Source: Pseudoclavibacter triregionum
GTDB lineage: Bacteria > Actinomycetota > Actinomycetes > Actinomycetales > Microbacteriaceae
DNA length: 64,000 bases
Direction: 5' to 3'
NCBI GenBank assembly: GCA_910822395.1
Contig: OU365335.1
Location: 186,001-250,000 of the forward strand
In this document: positions 9,163 to 19,126 of the stretch, piece by piece
Layout: every line of letters begins with the position of its first letter
Position numbering within the stretch: position 1 is the stretch's first letter
Translations under genes and position numbers: made by a program
Notes under the pieces: generated by a model
Databases searched by the model: none
The model's input: only the letters and a program-made list of their open reading frames with translations
Told to the model about the DNA's origin: nothing

Positions 9163-10488
9163 ATGAGGATCTCGGTCATCGGCTGCGGCTATCTCGGAGC
9201 CGTCCACGCGGCGGGCATGGCCTCCCTCGGGCACGACGTCATCGGCGTCGACGTCGACGCCGCGAAGATCGCGGCGCTCCAGGCCGGCGAGGTCCCCTTC
9301 CACGAGCCCGGCCTCCCCGAGCTCCTCAGCGAGCAGCTCGCGGCCGGACGCCTCCGCTTCACGACCGACGCGGCCGAGGCCGCGGACGCGCGCCTCCACT
9401 TCATCGGCGTCGGCACCCCGCAGCAGGAGGGCTCGAACGCCGCCGACCTCCGCTACGTCGACGCGGCCGTCGACGGGCTCATCCCCCACCTCGCCGACGG
9501 CGCCGTCATCGCCGGCAAGTCGACCGTGCCGGTCGGCACCGCCCGCGCCCTCCGCGAGCGCGTGCGCGCCGCGAAGCCCTCGGCCGAGCTCATGTGGAAC
9601 CCCGAGTTCCTCCGCGAGGGCTTCGCCGTGAAGGACACCCTCTCCCCCGACCGCCTCGTCTACGGCATCGCCGACGACGCCGACCGGGATGCCCTCGTCG
9701 CCGCCCTCGACGAGTGCTACGCCTCGCTCCTCGAGGCCGAGACCCCGCGCCTCGTCGTCGGACTCGAGACCGCCGAGCTCGTGAAGGTCGCCGCGAACGC
9801 CTTCCTCGCGACGAAGATCTCCTTCATCAACGCCATGGCCGAGATCTGCGAGACCGCCGGCGGCGACGTCACCGAGCTCGCGGACGCCATCGGCATGGAC
9901 CCGCGCATCGGCCGCCGCTTCCTCAACTCCGGCCTCGGCTTCGGCGGCGGCTGCCTGCCGAAGGACATCCGCGCCTTCCAGGCCCGCGCGCAGGAGCTCG
10001 GCCGCGAGGACTCGCTCCGCTTCCTCGCCGAGGTCGACGAGATCAACCTGCGCCGCCGCGATCGGGTCGTCGCGATGGCGAAGGAGCTCCTCGGCGGCGA
10101 GCTCGCCGGGCGCCGCATCGCCCTCTGGGGCCTCGCCTTCAAGCCCGACAGCGACGACATCCGCGACTCGCCCGCCCTCGACGTCGCCGAGCGGCTCCTC
10201 GCCGAGGGCGCGGAGCTGCGCGGCCACGACCCGGCCGCCATGGCGAACGCCGAGCGCCGCGTGCCCGGCATGACCTGCTGCGCGAGCCCGATCGAGGCGG
10301 CGGAGGGCGCCGAGCTCGTCGTGCTCGCGACCGAGTGGAAGGCGTTCCGCGAGCTCGACCCGGCGCAGGCCGCCGCGGCGACCGCCGAGCCGCGGATCGT
10401 CGACGCCCGCAACTGCCTCGACCGGGACGCGTGGACCGCCGCCGGCTGGACCGTCCGCCAGCCCGGCCGCCCCGACCTCCGCGCCTAG
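9163..10488 (+). CDS. UDP-glucose 6-dehydrogenase
   Basis: Oxidises UDP-glucose to UDP-glucuronate with two NAD+, feeding cell-surface polysaccharide synthesis. The protein has 441 residues. The Rossmann motif is at the start (VIGCGYLGAVHAAGMASLGH), NAD-binding GKSTVPVGTA follows, and the catalytic Cys264 lies in GFGGGCLPKDI. The C-terminal UDP-binding domain includes IALWGLAFKPDSDDIRDSPA. An in-frame extension upstream is rejected because CAGGAG at 9152-9157 serves ATG 9163 and homology starts there. It is monocistronic: divergent from dinB and followed by a hairpin. No glycosyltransferase gene is adjacent, so the final polymer is unknown. A CATAAT hexamer at 9061-9066 may be its -10 element. 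Confidence 0.92.
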   Translation: MRISVIGCGYLGAVHAAGMASLGHDVIGVDVDAAKIAALQAGEVPFHEPGLPELLSEQLAAGRLRFTTDAAEAADARLHFIGVGTPQQEGSNAADLRYVDAAVDGLIPHLADGAVIAGKSTVPVGTARALRERVRAAKPSAELMWNPEFLREGFAVKDTLSPDRLVYGIADDADRDALVAALDECYASLLEAETPRLVVGLETAELVKVAANAFLATKISFINAMAEICETAGGDVTELADAIGMDPRIGRRFLNSGLGFGGGCLPKDIRAFQARAQELGREDSLRFLAEVDEINLRRRDRVVAMAKELLGGELAGRRIALWGLAFKPDSDDIRDSPALDVAERLLAEGAELRGHDPAAMANAERRVPGMTCCASPIEAAEGAELVVLATEWKAFRELDPAQAAAATAEPRIVDARNCLDRDAWTAAGWTVRQPGRPDLRA

Positions 10489-10524
10489 CCGACGTCCCGG
10501 AGGCTCCGCTCGGCACGGCAGACG

Positions 10525-10541
10525 CCGCTCGCCGCGAGCGG
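10525..10541 (+). terminator. Short hairpin after UDP-glucose dehydrogenase gene
   Basis: CCGCTCG-CCG-CGAGCGG, a 7-bp perfect stem with a 3-nt loop, 36 nt after the stop codon. There is no T-run, as is common for actinobacterial terminators. Confidence 0.5.
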
Positions 10542-10605
10542 AATCGCTGAGCACCCGCAAATCCGGTCCCCCTGCAGGACAGGCGTCCCATCAGCCGCGC
10601 TTCGC

Positions 10606-10611
10606 TACCGT
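10606..10611 (+). promoter_or_regulatory. -10 element (TACCGT), leaderless promoter
   Basis: TACCGT lies exactly 7 nt before the ATG at 10619, so transcription would start at or beside the A of ATG. No proper Shine-Dalgarno sequence is needed or seen, and no clear -35 is visible. Confidence 0.55.
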
Positions 10612-10618
10612 CGAGGCC

Positions 10619-12418
10619 ATGGACGTCACCGCAGCCGCCTTCAACGCCGCCCGCTCCTGGACCGCGCACTACGGTCCCGGCACGCCCGCGGAGATCACCG
10701 TCCCCGACGGCTCGCTCTACGACCTCCTCAAGGACGCCGCCGAGCGCTACGCCTCGCGCCCCGCCCTCGTCTTCTTCGGCCGCTCGATGAGCTACCGCGC
10801 GCTCCACGACGAGGTCCTCCGCGTCGCCACCGGCCTCCAGCGCCTCGGCGTGAAGGCCGGCGACCGCGTCGCGCTCGTCATGCCGAACTCGCCGCAGCAC
10901 ATCGTCGCCTTCTACGCGATCCTCCGCCTCGGCGCGATCGTCGTCGAGCACAACCCGCTCTACACGAAGCGCGAGCTCGAGGTGCAGTTCCGCGACCACG
11001 GCGCCGAGGTCGCGATCTGCTGGGACAAGGTCGCCTCGACCGTCCGCTCGCTCGCGCCCGAGCTCGGGATCCGCCACGTCGTCGCCGTCGACATCACCCG
11101 CGGCATGCCCATCGCGACGCAGCTCGCCCTGCGCCTGCCGCTCAAGAAGGCGCGCGAGTCGCGCGAGAAGCTCACCCGCCCCGCCCCCGGCTCGCTCGAC
11201 TTCGCCCGCCTCCAGCACTCGACGCGGCTGCCCGAGTCGGTGCCCGGCCCGAAGAACGAGGACGTCGCGCTCATCCAGTACACCTCGGGCACGACGGGCG
11301 TCCCCAAGGGCGCGATGATCACTCACCGCAACCTCCTCGCGAACGCCACCCAGGGCGCCGCGTGGATGCCCGGCCTTGTGCCCGGCCGCGAGACGATCTA
11401 CGCGATGCTGCCGATGTTCCACGTCTTCGGCATGATGCTCGCCGTCGTCTACTCGATGAAGCTCGGCGCGAGCGTCGTCCTCTTCCCGACCTTCGACCCG
11501 CAGCTCGTCGCCGACGCCTCGAAGAAGCACCCGGCGACCTTCCTCCCGGCCGTGCCGCCGATGCTCGAGCGCATCATCCGTTCGGCGAAGGACGGCAAGA
11601 CGGATCTCTCGAAGGTCCGCTACGCGATCTCCGGCGCCATGGCGCTCAACGCGGCGCTCGTGCAGCGCTGGGACGAGGTCTGCGACGGCCAGCTCGTCGA
11701 GGGCTACGGGATGACCGAGTCCTCGCCCGTCATCCTCGGCAACCCCTTCTCGGAGGACGCGACGCCGGGCATGGTCGGGGTGCCCTTCCCGAGCACGGAG
11801 ATGAAGATCGTCGACCCGGACGAGGGCGACCGCGAGGTCGAGCTCGGCGAGCGCGGCGAGCTGCTCGTGCGCGGCCCGCAGGTGTTCAAGGGCTACTGGA
11901 ACCGCCCCGAGGAGACCGCCGAGACCCTCACCGAGGACGGATGGCTCCGCACCGGCGACATCGTCGTCGAGGACGAGCGCGGCTTCGTGAAGATCGTCGA
12001 CCGCCGCAAGGAGCTCATCATCACCGGCGGCTACAACGTCGCGCCGAGCGAGGTCGAGGGCGCGGTGAACGCCATCCCGGGCGTCAAGGAGTCGGCGGCC
12101 GTCGGCGTCACGCGCGGCCTGGGCGACGAGGTCGTCACGGCCGTCATCGTGCTCGAGGACGGCGCGATCTTCGACGAGAAGCAGGCCCGCGAGATGCTCC
12201 GCGAGCAGCTCGCCGAGCACAAGCTCCCCCGCACCTTCGTCGTGTGGGAGGAGCTGCCGAAGTCGCTCATCGGGAAGACGCTCCGCAAGAAGGTGCGCGA
12301 GACGCTCAATGGCGACAAGAACGCGACGCGGGTCCTCGACGAGGAGCAGCCAACCGGCGGCGAGCAGCCGGCTGCGACCTCGGAGACGAGCGGGCCGGCC
12401 GTGGGTCCGGAGGAGTAG
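10619..12418 (+). CDS. Long-chain fatty acid-CoA ligase (AMP-binding), copy 1
   Basis: Adenylate-forming enzyme of the ANL superfamily, probably activating fatty acids to acyl-CoA in the cytoplasm. The protein has 599 residues. The P-loop YTSGTTGVPKGAMITHRN, the aromatic/Thr motif GYGMTESSPV, the hinge DRRKELIITGGYNV and the C-terminal lysine region KSLIGKTLRKKV are all present. The C-terminal 30 residues are low-complexity and probably disordered. The start follows a TACCGT -10 by 7 nt (leaderless). A close paralogue starts 40 nt after the stop under its own -10 element. Substrate chain length cannot be read from sequence. Confidence 0.9.
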   Translation: MDVTAAAFNAARSWTAHYGPGTPAEITVPDGSLYDLLKDAAERYASRPALVFFGRSMSYRALHDEVLRVATGLQRLGVKAGDRVALVMPNSPQHIVAFYAILRLGAIVVEHNPLYTKRELEVQFRDHGAEVAICWDKVASTVRSLAPELGIRHVVAVDITRGMPIATQLALRLPLKKARESREKLTRPAPGSLDFARLQHSTRLPESVPGPKNEDVALIQYTSGTTGVPKGAMITHRNLLANATQGAAWMPGLVPGRETIYAMLPMFHVFGMMLAVVYSMKLGASVVLFPTFDPQLVADASKKHPATFLPAVPPMLERIIRSAKDGKTDLSKVRYAISGAMALNAALVQRWDEVCDGQLVEGYGMTESSPVILGNPFSEDATPGMVGVPFPSTEMKIVDPDEGDREVELGERGELLVRGPQVFKGYWNRPEETAETLTEDGWLRTGDIVVEDERGFVKIVDRRKELIITGGYNVAPSEVEGAVNAIPGVKESAAVGVTRGLGDEVVTAVIVLEDGAIFDEKQAREMLREQLAEHKLPRTFVVWEELPKSLIGKTLRKKVRETLNGDKNATRVLDEEQPTGGEQPAATSETSGPAVGPEE

Positions 12419-12445
12419 CTCTCCCCCGACGCCTGCGTCGCGGGC

Positions 12446-12451
12446 TAGCCT
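12446..12451 (+). promoter_or_regulatory. -10 element (TAGCCT), leaderless promoter
   Basis: TAGCCT sits 7 nt before the ATG at 12459, in the short gap between the two ligase genes. The second ligase therefore probably has its own leaderless transcript in addition to any read-through. Confidence 0.55.
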
Positions 12452-12458
12452 CGTAGGC

Positions 12459-14162
12459 ATGGAGATGAACGCGACTCGCGCCTGGAACCGCTTCTACGCC
12501 GACGGCACCCCGACCGACATCGAGCTGCCGACCGGCTCGCTGCCCGACATGCTCGACGGCGTCGTGGCCCGCTTCCCCGACTCGATCGCGATCGAGTACT
12601 TCGGGCGCACGATGACCTACCGCGAGCTCGGCGACCGCGTCGCCCGCTTCGCGAACGGCCTGCGCCGCCTCGGCGTGCGCCCCGGCGACCGCGTCGCGCT
12701 CGTCATGCCGAACGCCCCGCAGCACGTCGTCGCGTTCTACGCCGTCCTCCGCATCGGCGGCATCGTCGTCGAGCACAACCCGCTCTACACGCGCGACGAG
12801 CTGCGCACGCAGTTCGAGGACCACCGCGCCGAGGTCGTCGTCGCCTGGGACAAGGTCGCCCCGACGATCCAGGGCCTGCCCGCGGAGCTCGGCATCCGCC
12901 GCGTCATCGCCGTCGACATCACGCGCGCGATGCCGCTCAAGACCCAGGCTCTCCTCCGCCTCCCCGTCGCGAAGGCGCGCGAGTCGCGCGCGAAGCTCAC
13001 CGGCCGCGCGCCCGGCGCCGTGCCGGCCGCGAAGCTCGAGTCGCAGAAGCCGATCGACTCGGCGTACCCGCGCCCGGCCGCCGACGACCTCGCCGTCCTC
13101 GCCTACACCTCCGGCACGACCGGCACGCCCAAGGGCGCGATGATCACGCACCGCAACCTCTGGGCGAACGCCCGCCAGGGCAAGGCGTGGATGCCGCGCT
13201 TCGGCGAGGGCACCGAGACGATCTACGGCGTCCTGCCGATGTTCCACTCCTTCGGCTTGCTCCTCTCGGTCGTGTACTCGGTGTCGATCGGCGCCCGCGC
13301 CGTGCTCTTCCCGACCTTCGATCCCGAGCTCATCATCGAGGCGAACGCGACGACGAAGGCCTCGTTCATCCCCGCCGTCCCGCCGATGTACGACCGGATG
13401 GCCCGCCTCGCGCGCGACGGCAAGCTCGACCTCTCCCCCGTCATCTACGCGATCTCCGGCGCGATGACGCTCAGCGACGCCGTCGTCGACCGGTGGGAGG
13501 CCGTCGCGGGCGGCCGCCTCGTCGAGGGCTACGGCCTCACCGAGTGCTCGCCGGTCGCGCTCGGCAACCCCTTCACCGAGCAGCGCAAGGTCGGCACGAT
13601 CGGCATCCCCTTCCCCTCGACCGACATTCGCGTCACCGACCAGGACGACCCGACGCGCGAGGTCGCGCAGGGCGAGGTCGGCGAGCTCCAGATCAAGGGC
13701 CCGCAGGTCTTCCAGGGCTACTGGCAGCGACCCGACGCGACGGCCGAGACCCTCCTCGAGGGCGGATGGCTGCGCACGGGCGATCTCGTCGTGCAGGACG
13801 AGGACGGCTTCGTCACCGTCGTCGACCGCAAGAAGGAGCTCATCATCACGGGCGGCCTCAACGTCTCGCCGTCGGAGGTCGAGAAGGTCGTCTGCGAGGT
13901 GCCGGGCGTCGCGGAGTGCGCGGTGGTCGGCGTGACCCGCGGCGGCGGCGCGGAGGCCGTGACGGCCGTCGTCGTGCTCGAGGAGGGCGCGAGCTTCGAC
14001 GAGACGGCCGCCCGCGAGCACGCGCGCCGCCACCTCGCCGAGTACAAGGTGCCGCGCACCTACATCGTGTGGGAGGAGCTGCCGAAGTCGCTCGTCGGCA
14101 AGATCCTCCGCAAGAAGGTCCGCGACGCGCTCGCGAAGGACCGCGGCGCGAGGCACGCGTAG
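12459..14162 (+). CDS. Long-chain fatty acid-CoA ligase (AMP-binding), copy 2
   Basis: A 567-residue paralogue of the preceding ligase with the same motif order: YTSGTTGTPKGAMITHRN, GYGLTECSPVALGNPF, DRKKELIITGGLNV and KSLVGKILRKKV. The two proteins align along their length, including an N-terminal segment before the AMP-binding fold (AWNRFYADGTPTDIELPTGS), so they arose by tandem duplication. It lacks the low-complexity C-terminal tail of copy 1. An in-frame ATG at 12465 is a possible alternative start. A strong bidirectional hairpin follows at 14181. Likely role: fatty-acid activation for beta-oxidation or lipid remodelling. Confidence 0.9.
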   Translation: MEMNATRAWNRFYADGTPTDIELPTGSLPDMLDGVVARFPDSIAIEYFGRTMTYRELGDRVARFANGLRRLGVRPGDRVALVMPNAPQHVVAFYAVLRIGGIVVEHNPLYTRDELRTQFEDHRAEVVVAWDKVAPTIQGLPAELGIRRVIAVDITRAMPLKTQALLRLPVAKARESRAKLTGRAPGAVPAAKLESQKPIDSAYPRPAADDLAVLAYTSGTTGTPKGAMITHRNLWANARQGKAWMPRFGEGTETIYGVLPMFHSFGLLLSVVYSVSIGARAVLFPTFDPELIIEANATTKASFIPAVPPMYDRMARLARDGKLDLSPVIYAISGAMTLSDAVVDRWEAVAGGRLVEGYGLTECSPVALGNPFTEQRKVGTIGIPFPSTDIRVTDQDDPTREVAQGEVGELQIKGPQVFQGYWQRPDATAETLLEGGWLRTGDLVVQDEDGFVTVVDRKKELIITGGLNVSPSEVEKVVCEVPGVAECAVVGVTRGGGAEAVTAVVVLEEGASFDETAAREHARRHLAEYKVPRTYIVWEELPKSLVGKILRKKVRDALAKDRGARHA

Positions 14163-14180
14163 CGGTCATGCCGACACGAA

Positions 14181-14213
14181 GAAGGGCCCGGGGCGATCTG
14201 CCCCGGGCCCTTC
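14181..14213. terminator. Bidirectional terminator between convergent genes
   Basis: Perfect 14-bp GC stem (14181-14194 pairs with 14200-14213) and loop GATCT. It lies between the convergent ends of acyl-CoA ligase 2 and the Lys/Ala-rich protein gene, so it can serve both. Confidence 0.85.
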
Positions 14214-14239
14214 CGCGTGCGCTGGCTCGCTCGCGCTCG

Positions 14240-15895
14240 CTAGCTCTCGAGCCAGGCGCGGCCGGCCTCGCCGAGCGAGACGGTGCCGAGCTCGCCCGCA
14301 TCGAGGAAGCCCGAGCGGACGGCCTGGCGCAGGCTCGTGCCCATGTTCACCGGCACGCGCCACGCGAGCTTCTCGTACATGGCCGCGATCGCCGTCTCGT
14401 CGACGGGCTTCCGACCCTGCTCGAGGTGGGCGACGATGATCGCCGTGCGCTGATCGTTGTTGCGGGGCGACTTCGCGGCGACGCGGTCCATGAGCGCCTT
14501 GGGGGCGCCCGTCGTGCGGCGGGCCGGAGTCGAGGAGGCCGGCGTGGAAGGCTTCGCGGCCGTGGATGCCCGGGCGGGGGCCTTCGCCGACGAGGCGGTC
14601 GACGTCGCGGCGGGCTTGGCGGTCGGCTTGGCCGCGGGCTTCGCGGCGGGCTTCGCGGTCGATAGGCTCGCGCGCGTGCGCGGCGTCGCGGGACCCGTCG
14701 TCTCGCTCTCGGCGGGCGTCGCGGCCGCAGTGCGGCGGCGCGGCGTCGACGAGGTCGCGCGCTTGGCGGCGCCCGCGGCGGCGCCGGCCCGGCGGATGCG
14801 CTCCGACGGCGGCAGCTGCTCGGGGCCGTCGGCGGCCTTCGAGGCTGAGGCGGGCGCGGTGCTCATCGGCTTCGTCGCGGCGGGCTTGCCCGGGGCGCGC
14901 TTCGCCGGAGCGGCGATCGAGGGCGCGCCGCGGCGGCGCTTCGGGGCGGCGGGGGCCTCGCCCGCGGCGGGCTCCTCGAGGCGCATGCCGGTGCGGCCGC
15001 GCGAGGCCGCGGTGACCGCGGACTTGGGGCCGCTCTCCTCGCGGACGTAGCCCTCGGCCTCGCGGACGGGGCCCGTGCGGGGCTCGGGCGCCGTGGCCTC
15101 GAAGCCGGCGCGGCGCGGGCCGGCGGCGGGCTCCTGCTCGGCGGGGGCATCCTGCTCGGCGGGGGCGTCCTGCGGCTCGTCCGACGCCGTCGCCGTCGCC
15201 GGAGCCTCGTCGGCGGCGGGAGCCTCGGCGTCCGAGGCCTCGGCGGGACCGCCGGCGCGAAGCTCGAGCACGGGCAGGTCCTCGGCGGCGAGGCCGTGCA
15301 CGGTCACGCCCGTGACGTAGCTGTCGAAGGCCGAGCGGCGCACCTCCGGGTCGAGCGGCTCGAGCAGCTCGAGGATGCGCGGCATCGCCTTCGCGAGGCC
15401 GCTGAAGTCGGCGACCGGGGCGGCGGCGTCCTCGACCTCCGAGAGGTCGATGATCGAGCCGTCGGCGAGCTCGACGGCCATGGGAGCCGCGTCGCCGGCA
15501 TCCTGCTCGCCGCGCTTGGCCTTCTTGCCCTTGCGCTTGCCGCCCTCGAAGGGGAGCTCGGCCCCGGGCTCGCGCGTGGCGCGGCGCTGCTCCTGGCGCT
15601 GCTCGTGCTTCGCGAGGCGGCGGTCCGAACGCTCGGCCGTCGGCTCGCCGGCGCCGGAGCGGGCAGCCTTCTCGGCCTTCTTCGCCTTCTTGCCGCCCTT
15701 GTCCTTCTTGTCCTTCTTGTCCTTCCTGTCCTTCTTCGGCTTCTCGGCGCCCTTGTCCGCCTTCTCGGCGTCCTCAGCGGCCTTCTTCGCCTGCTTCTCG
15801 GCCTGCTCGGCGGCCTTGCGGGCGGCCTTCTCGGCCTTCTCGGCCGCCTTGCGCTCGGCCTTGCTCAGGCCGTCGTCCTCGGTGTCACGTCCCAT
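14240..15895 (-). CDS. Lys/Ala-rich histone-tail-like protein with C-terminal helical domain
   Basis: A 551-residue protein of no family I can name. Residues 1-110 are an extreme Lys/Glu/Ala coiled coil (KAERKAAEKAEKAARKAAEQ). A small ordered segment (about 125-215) includes LPVLELRAGG. Residues about 220-460 are Pro/Ala/Lys-rich, including AAKPAAKPTAKPAATSTASS, which resembles the C-terminal tails of actinobacterial HU and histone H1-like proteins. Residues about 465-551 form a folded helical domain (DQRTAIIVAHLEQGRKPVDE, then LGTVSLGEAGRAWLES) of winged-helix-like size. ATG 15895 has GAGGAG 7-11 nt upstream. A nucleoid- or RNA-associated role is inferred from composition only. A TAGCGT -10 candidate lies at 15948-15953. 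Confidence 0.75.
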   Translation of the reverse strand: MGRDTEDDGLSKAERKAAEKAEKAARKAAEQAEKQAKKAAEDAEKADKGAEKPKKDRKDKKDKKDKGGKKAKKAEKAARSGAGEPTAERSDRRLAKHEQRQEQRRATREPGAELPFEGGKRKGKKAKRGEQDAGDAAPMAVELADGSIIDLSEVEDAAAPVADFSGLAKAMPRILELLEPLDPEVRRSAFDSYVTGVTVHGLAAEDLPVLELRAGGPAEASDAEAPAADEAPATATASDEPQDAPAEQDAPAEQEPAAGPRRAGFEATAPEPRTGPVREAEGYVREESGPKSAVTAASRGRTGMRLEEPAAGEAPAAPKRRRGAPSIAAPAKRAPGKPAATKPMSTAPASASKAADGPEQLPPSERIRRAGAAAGAAKRATSSTPRRRTAAATPAESETTGPATPRTRASLSTAKPAAKPAAKPTAKPAATSTASSAKAPARASTAAKPSTPASSTPARRTTGAPKALMDRVAAKSPRNNDQRTAIIVAHLEQGRKPVDETAIAAMYEKLAWRVPVNMGTSLRQAVRSGFLDAGELGTVSLGEAGRAWLES

Positions 15896-15947
15896 CGGGT
15901 GCTCCTCGCGGTGTGCGTCGATGCATGCTCAGCATCGAGATGCCTCG

Positions 15948-15953
15948 ACGCTA
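15948..15953 (-). promoter_or_regulatory. -10 element (TAGCGT) for the Lys/Ala-rich protein gene
   Basis: TAGCGT on the minus strand, about 52 nt before ATG 15895, which leaves a leader of roughly 45 nt containing GAGGAG. It lies just downstream of the gatCAB terminator hairpin, a sensible place for an independent promoter. Confidence 0.4.
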
Positions 15954-15965
15954 CCGCCGAGACGA

Positions 15966-15997
15966 CGGAGAACCCGCGCATTCGCGCGGGTTCTCCG
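15966..15997 (-). terminator. Terminator of the gatCAB operon
   Basis: A perfect 14-bp stem (15966-15979 with 15984-15997) and a 4-nt loop, 35 nt after the gatB stop codon. There is no T-run. Confidence 0.85.
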
Positions 15998-16032
15998 CGG
16001 AACCGTGAGGTTCCGGTGACCTTCGACGCGGC

Positions 16033-17550
16033 CTACTCGGCCTGCGCGCGCTCGAGGATGAGCTCGCGGACGCGGCCGGCGTCGGCCTTGCCCTGCATCG
16101 CCTTCATGACCATGCCGATGACGGCGCCGGCGGCCTGCACCTTGCCGTCGCGGATCTTCGCGAGGACGTCGGGCTGCTTCGCGAGCGCCTCGTCGATCGC
16201 CGCGATGAGCGCGCCGTCGTCGGAGACGACCGCGAGCCCGCGGGCGTCCACGACCTCGCGCGGGGCGCCCTCGCCGGCGAGCACGCCCTCGAGCACCTGG
16301 CGCGCGAGCTTGTCGTTCACGACGCCCTCCGAGATGAGCGCCTCGAGCTCGGCGACCTGCTGCGGGGTGGCGAGCGAGGTCGGCTCGACCTGGCGCTCGT
16401 TCGCGATGCGCGAGAGCTCGCCCATCCACCACTTCTTCGCGCCGGCCGGGCTCGCGCCGAGCTCGACGGTGGCGTTCACGGTCTCGAGCAGGCCCGAGTT
16501 CACGACGTCCTGGAACTCCTGGTCGCCGAAGCCCCACTCGCCCTTGAGGCGGCGGCGCATGGCGGCGGGCGCCTCGGGGAGCGTCGCGCGCAGCTCCTCC
16601 ACGAGCTCGCGGCTCGGGCGCAGCGGCATGAGGTCCGGCTCCGGGAAGTAGCGGTAGTCGTCGGCGTCCGACTTCACGCGGCCGGCCGAGGTGCGGCCGG
16701 TGTCCTCGTGCCAGTGGCGGGTCTCCTGCGTGACGGTGCCGCCGGCCTCGAGGATCGCCGCCTGACGCTGGATCTCGTAGCGCACCGCGCGCTCGATCGA
16801 GCGGAACGAGTTCACGTTCTTCGTCTCGGTGCGGGTGCCGAGCTGCTGGGAGCCGCGCGGGCGGAGCGAGACGTTCGCGTCGCAGCGGAGGTTGCCGCGC
16901 TCCATCTTCGCCTCCGAGACGCCGATCGAGCGGACGATGTCGCGGATGGTCGACACGTAGGCCGCCGCGAGCTCGGGCGTGCGCGCCTCGCCGCCGAAGA
17001 TCGGGCGCGTGACGATCTCGACGAGCGGGACGCCCGCGCGGTTGTAGTCGACGAGCGAGTACTCGGCGCCCTGGATGCGGCCGGTCGAGCCGCCCACGTG
17101 CGTGAGCTTGCCGGCGTCCTCCTCCATGTGGGCGCGCTCGATCGGGACGCGGAAGATCGTGCCGTCCTCGAGCTCGACCTCGATCTCGCCGTCGTGGGCG
17201 ATCGGGTCGTCGTACTGCGAGATCTGGTAGTTCTTCGGGTTGTCCGGGTAGAAGTAGTTCTTCCGCGCGAAGCCCGACTCCTCCGCGATCTCGCAGCCGA
17301 GGGCGAGGCCGAGGAGGATCGAGTAGCGCACCGCCTGCTCGTTCACGACGGGGAGCGTGCCCGGCAGGCCCAGGCACACGGGCGCGACGAGCGTGTTCGG
17401 CTCGGCGCCGTCGTGCTTGCCGGAGGCGATGTTCGGGGCGGGCGAGAACATCTTCGTGTCGGTCGCGAGCTCGACGTGCACCTCGAGGCCGATGACCGGC
17501 TCGTACTTCTCGATCGCGAGGTCGTAGTCGAGGAGATCGGGCTTGGCCAT
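16033..17550 (-). CDS. gatB: Asp/Glu-tRNA(Asn/Gln) amidotransferase subunit B
   Basis: Subunit of the GatCAB amidotransferase that binds misacylated Glu-tRNA(Gln) or Asp-tRNA(Asn) and phosphorylates the acyl group. The protein has 505 residues. The family start [20 protein letters not shown], the [18 protein letters not shown] segment and [16 protein letters not shown] are present, and a YqeY-like helical tail (about 360-505) ends the protein. Its ATG shares one base with the gatA stop (TGATG), so translation is coupled. Gene order gatC-gatA-gatB is conserved in actinobacteria, where this complex commonly supplies Gln-tRNA. Confidence 0.97.
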   Translation of the reverse strand: MAKPDLLDYDLAIEKYEPVIGLEVHVELATDTKMFSPAPNIASGKHDGAEPNTLVAPVCLGLPGTLPVVNEQAVRYSILLGLALGCEIAEESGFARKNYFYPDNPKNYQISQYDDPIAHDGEIEVELEDGTIFRVPIERAHMEEDAGKLTHVGGSTGRIQGAEYSLVDYNRAGVPLVEIVTRPIFGGEARTPELAAAYVSTIRDIVRSIGVSEAKMERGNLRCDANVSLRPRGSQQLGTRTETKNVNSFRSIERAVRYEIQRQAAILEAGGTVTQETRHWHEDTGRTSAGRVKSDADDYRYFPEPDLMPLRPSRELVEELRATLPEAPAAMRRRLKGEWGFGDQEFQDVVNSGLLETVNATVELGASPAGAKKWWMGELSRIANERQVEPTSLATPQQVAELEALISEGVVNDKLARQVLEGVLAGEGAPREVVDARGLAVVSDDGALIAAIDEALAKQPDVLAKIRDGKVQAAGAVIGMVMKAMQGKADAGRVRELILERAQAE

Positions 17551-19124
17551 CAGTTCGCCGCCTTCGTGGTCGCGTCGGAGGTGGAGGGGGCCGCGGGGGC
17601 GGCCGCGCCGTCGAGCTTCGGGGCGCGCTCGATGAGCTTCGATCCCCACTCCTGCTCGAGGGCCTGCTCGAGGGCGCCGGCCACCGTGTAGAGGCGGGCG
17701 TCCTCTCGGGCGGGGGCCATGAACTGGATGCCGACCGGGAGCGAGTCCTCGGGCGAGAGGCCCGCGGGGATCGAGATCGCCGGGACGCCCGCGAGGTTCG
17801 CGGGGATCGTCGTGATGTCGGCGACGTACATGGCCGTCGGGTCCTCGAGCTTCGCGCCGAGGCGGAAGGCCGTGGTCGGCGAGGTGGGGGCCGTCATGAC
17901 GTCGACCTGCTCGAAGGCCTGCGCGAAGTCGCGCTGCACGAGCGTGCGGACCTTCTGGGCCGAGCCGTAGTAGGCGTCGAAGTAGCCGGCCGAGAGGGCG
18001 TAGGTGCCGAGGAGGATGCGTCGCGTCGCCTCGGGGCCGAAGCCGTCGCGGCGCGTGGCCGACATGACCTGCTCGACGGTGCCGGAGCCGGTGCGGAGGC
18101 CGTAGCGGACCGAGTCGTACCGGGCGAGGTTGCTCGAGACCTCGGCGGGCATGATGAGGTAGTAGGCCGCGACGGCGTACTCGAAGTGCGGGGTCTCGAT
18201 GGGGACGATGACCGCGCCGCGGTCCTTCATCCGGTCGAGGGCCTCGCGGAAGCGCTCGATGACGCCCGCCTCGAAGCCTTCGCCCTGGGCGAGCTCGCGC
18301 GGGACGCCGACGCGGACGCCCTCGAGGGCGCCTTCGGCCTCGCCGGCGCGGGCGGCGGCCTCCATCGAGGGCCACTCGCCCGCGATCGAGGTCGCGTCGC
18401 GGCCGTCGTGGCCGCCGATGACGTCATGGAGCATGGCCGCGTCGAGCACGGAGCGCGCGGCGGGGCCGATCTGGTCGAGCGAGGAGGCCATCGCGAGCGC
18501 GCCGTAGCGGCTCACGGCGCCGTAGGTCGGCTTCACGCCGACGGTGCCGGTGAGCGAGGCGGGCTGGCGGATCGAGCCGCCGGTGTCGGTGCCGAGCGCG
18601 AGGGGCGCCTCGTAGGCGGCGACGGCCGCGGCCGAGCCGCCGCCGGAGCCGCCGGGGACGCGCTCGAGGTCCCACGGGTTGCGGGTCGGTCCGAAGGCCG
18701 AGTGCTCCGAGGAGGAGCCCATCGCGAACTCGTCGAGGTTCGTCTTGCCCAGGACGACCATGCCCGCGGCCTTGAGGCGCTCGACGACGGTCGCGTCGTA
18801 CGGCGGCACCCAGCCCTCGAGGATCTTCGAGGCGGCCGTCGTCGGCAGCCCCTTCGTGGCGATGTTGTCCTTCACGGCGACGGGGACGCCCGCGAGCGGC
18901 GAGAGCGTCTCGCCGGTCTTGCGGCGCTCGTCGACGGCCGCGGCGGCCGCGAGGGCGCCCTCGACGTCGACGTGGAGGTAGGCGTGCACGGCGTCGTCGA
19001 CGTCGGCGATGCGGTCGAGGTGGGCCTGCGCGGCCTCGACGGCGGTCGTCTCGCCGGAGGCGAGCTTCGCGGCGAGCTCGGAGGCGTCGAGGGCGATGAG
19101 CTCGGAGGCGGTGTTCGCGGCCAT
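17550..19124 (-). CDS. gatA: Asp/Glu-tRNA(Asn/Gln) amidotransferase subunit A
   Basis: Amidase-signature glutaminase subunit that releases ammonia from glutamine for GatB. The protein has 524 residues. The catalytic triad is visible: Lys85 in [11 protein letters not shown], cis-Ser160 in PGGSGGGS and nucleophile Ser184 in [14 protein letters not shown] 19124 is preceded by GGGAGGAG lying inside the end of gatC. It starts 2 nt after gatC and overlaps gatB by one base. Both upstream alternatives in this frame lack homology. Confidence 0.97.
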   Translation of the reverse strand: MAANTASELIALDASELAAKLASGETTAVEAAQAHLDRIADVDDAVHAYLHVDVEGALAAAAAVDERRKTGETLSPLAGVPVAVKDNIATKGLPTTAASKILEGWVPPYDATVVERLKAAGMVVLGKTNLDEFAMGSSSEHSAFGPTRNPWDLERVPGGSGGGSAAAVAAYEAPLALGTDTGGSIRQPASLTGTVGVKPTYGAVSRYGALAMASSLDQIGPAARSVLDAAMLHDVIGGHDGRDATSIAGEWPSMEAAARAGEAEGALEGVRVGVPRELAQGEGFEAGVIERFREALDRMKDRGAVIVPIETPHFEYAVAAYYLIMPAEVSSNLARYDSVRYGLRTGSGTVEQVMSATRRDGFGPEATRRILLGTYALSAGYFDAYYGSAQKVRTLVQRDFAQAFEQVDVMTAPTSPTTAFRLGAKLEDPTAMYVADITTIPANLAGVPAISIPAGLSPEDSLPVGIQFMAPAREDARLYTVAGALEQALEQEWGSKLIERAPKLDGAAAPAAPSTSDATTKAAN

Positions 19125-19126
19125 GG

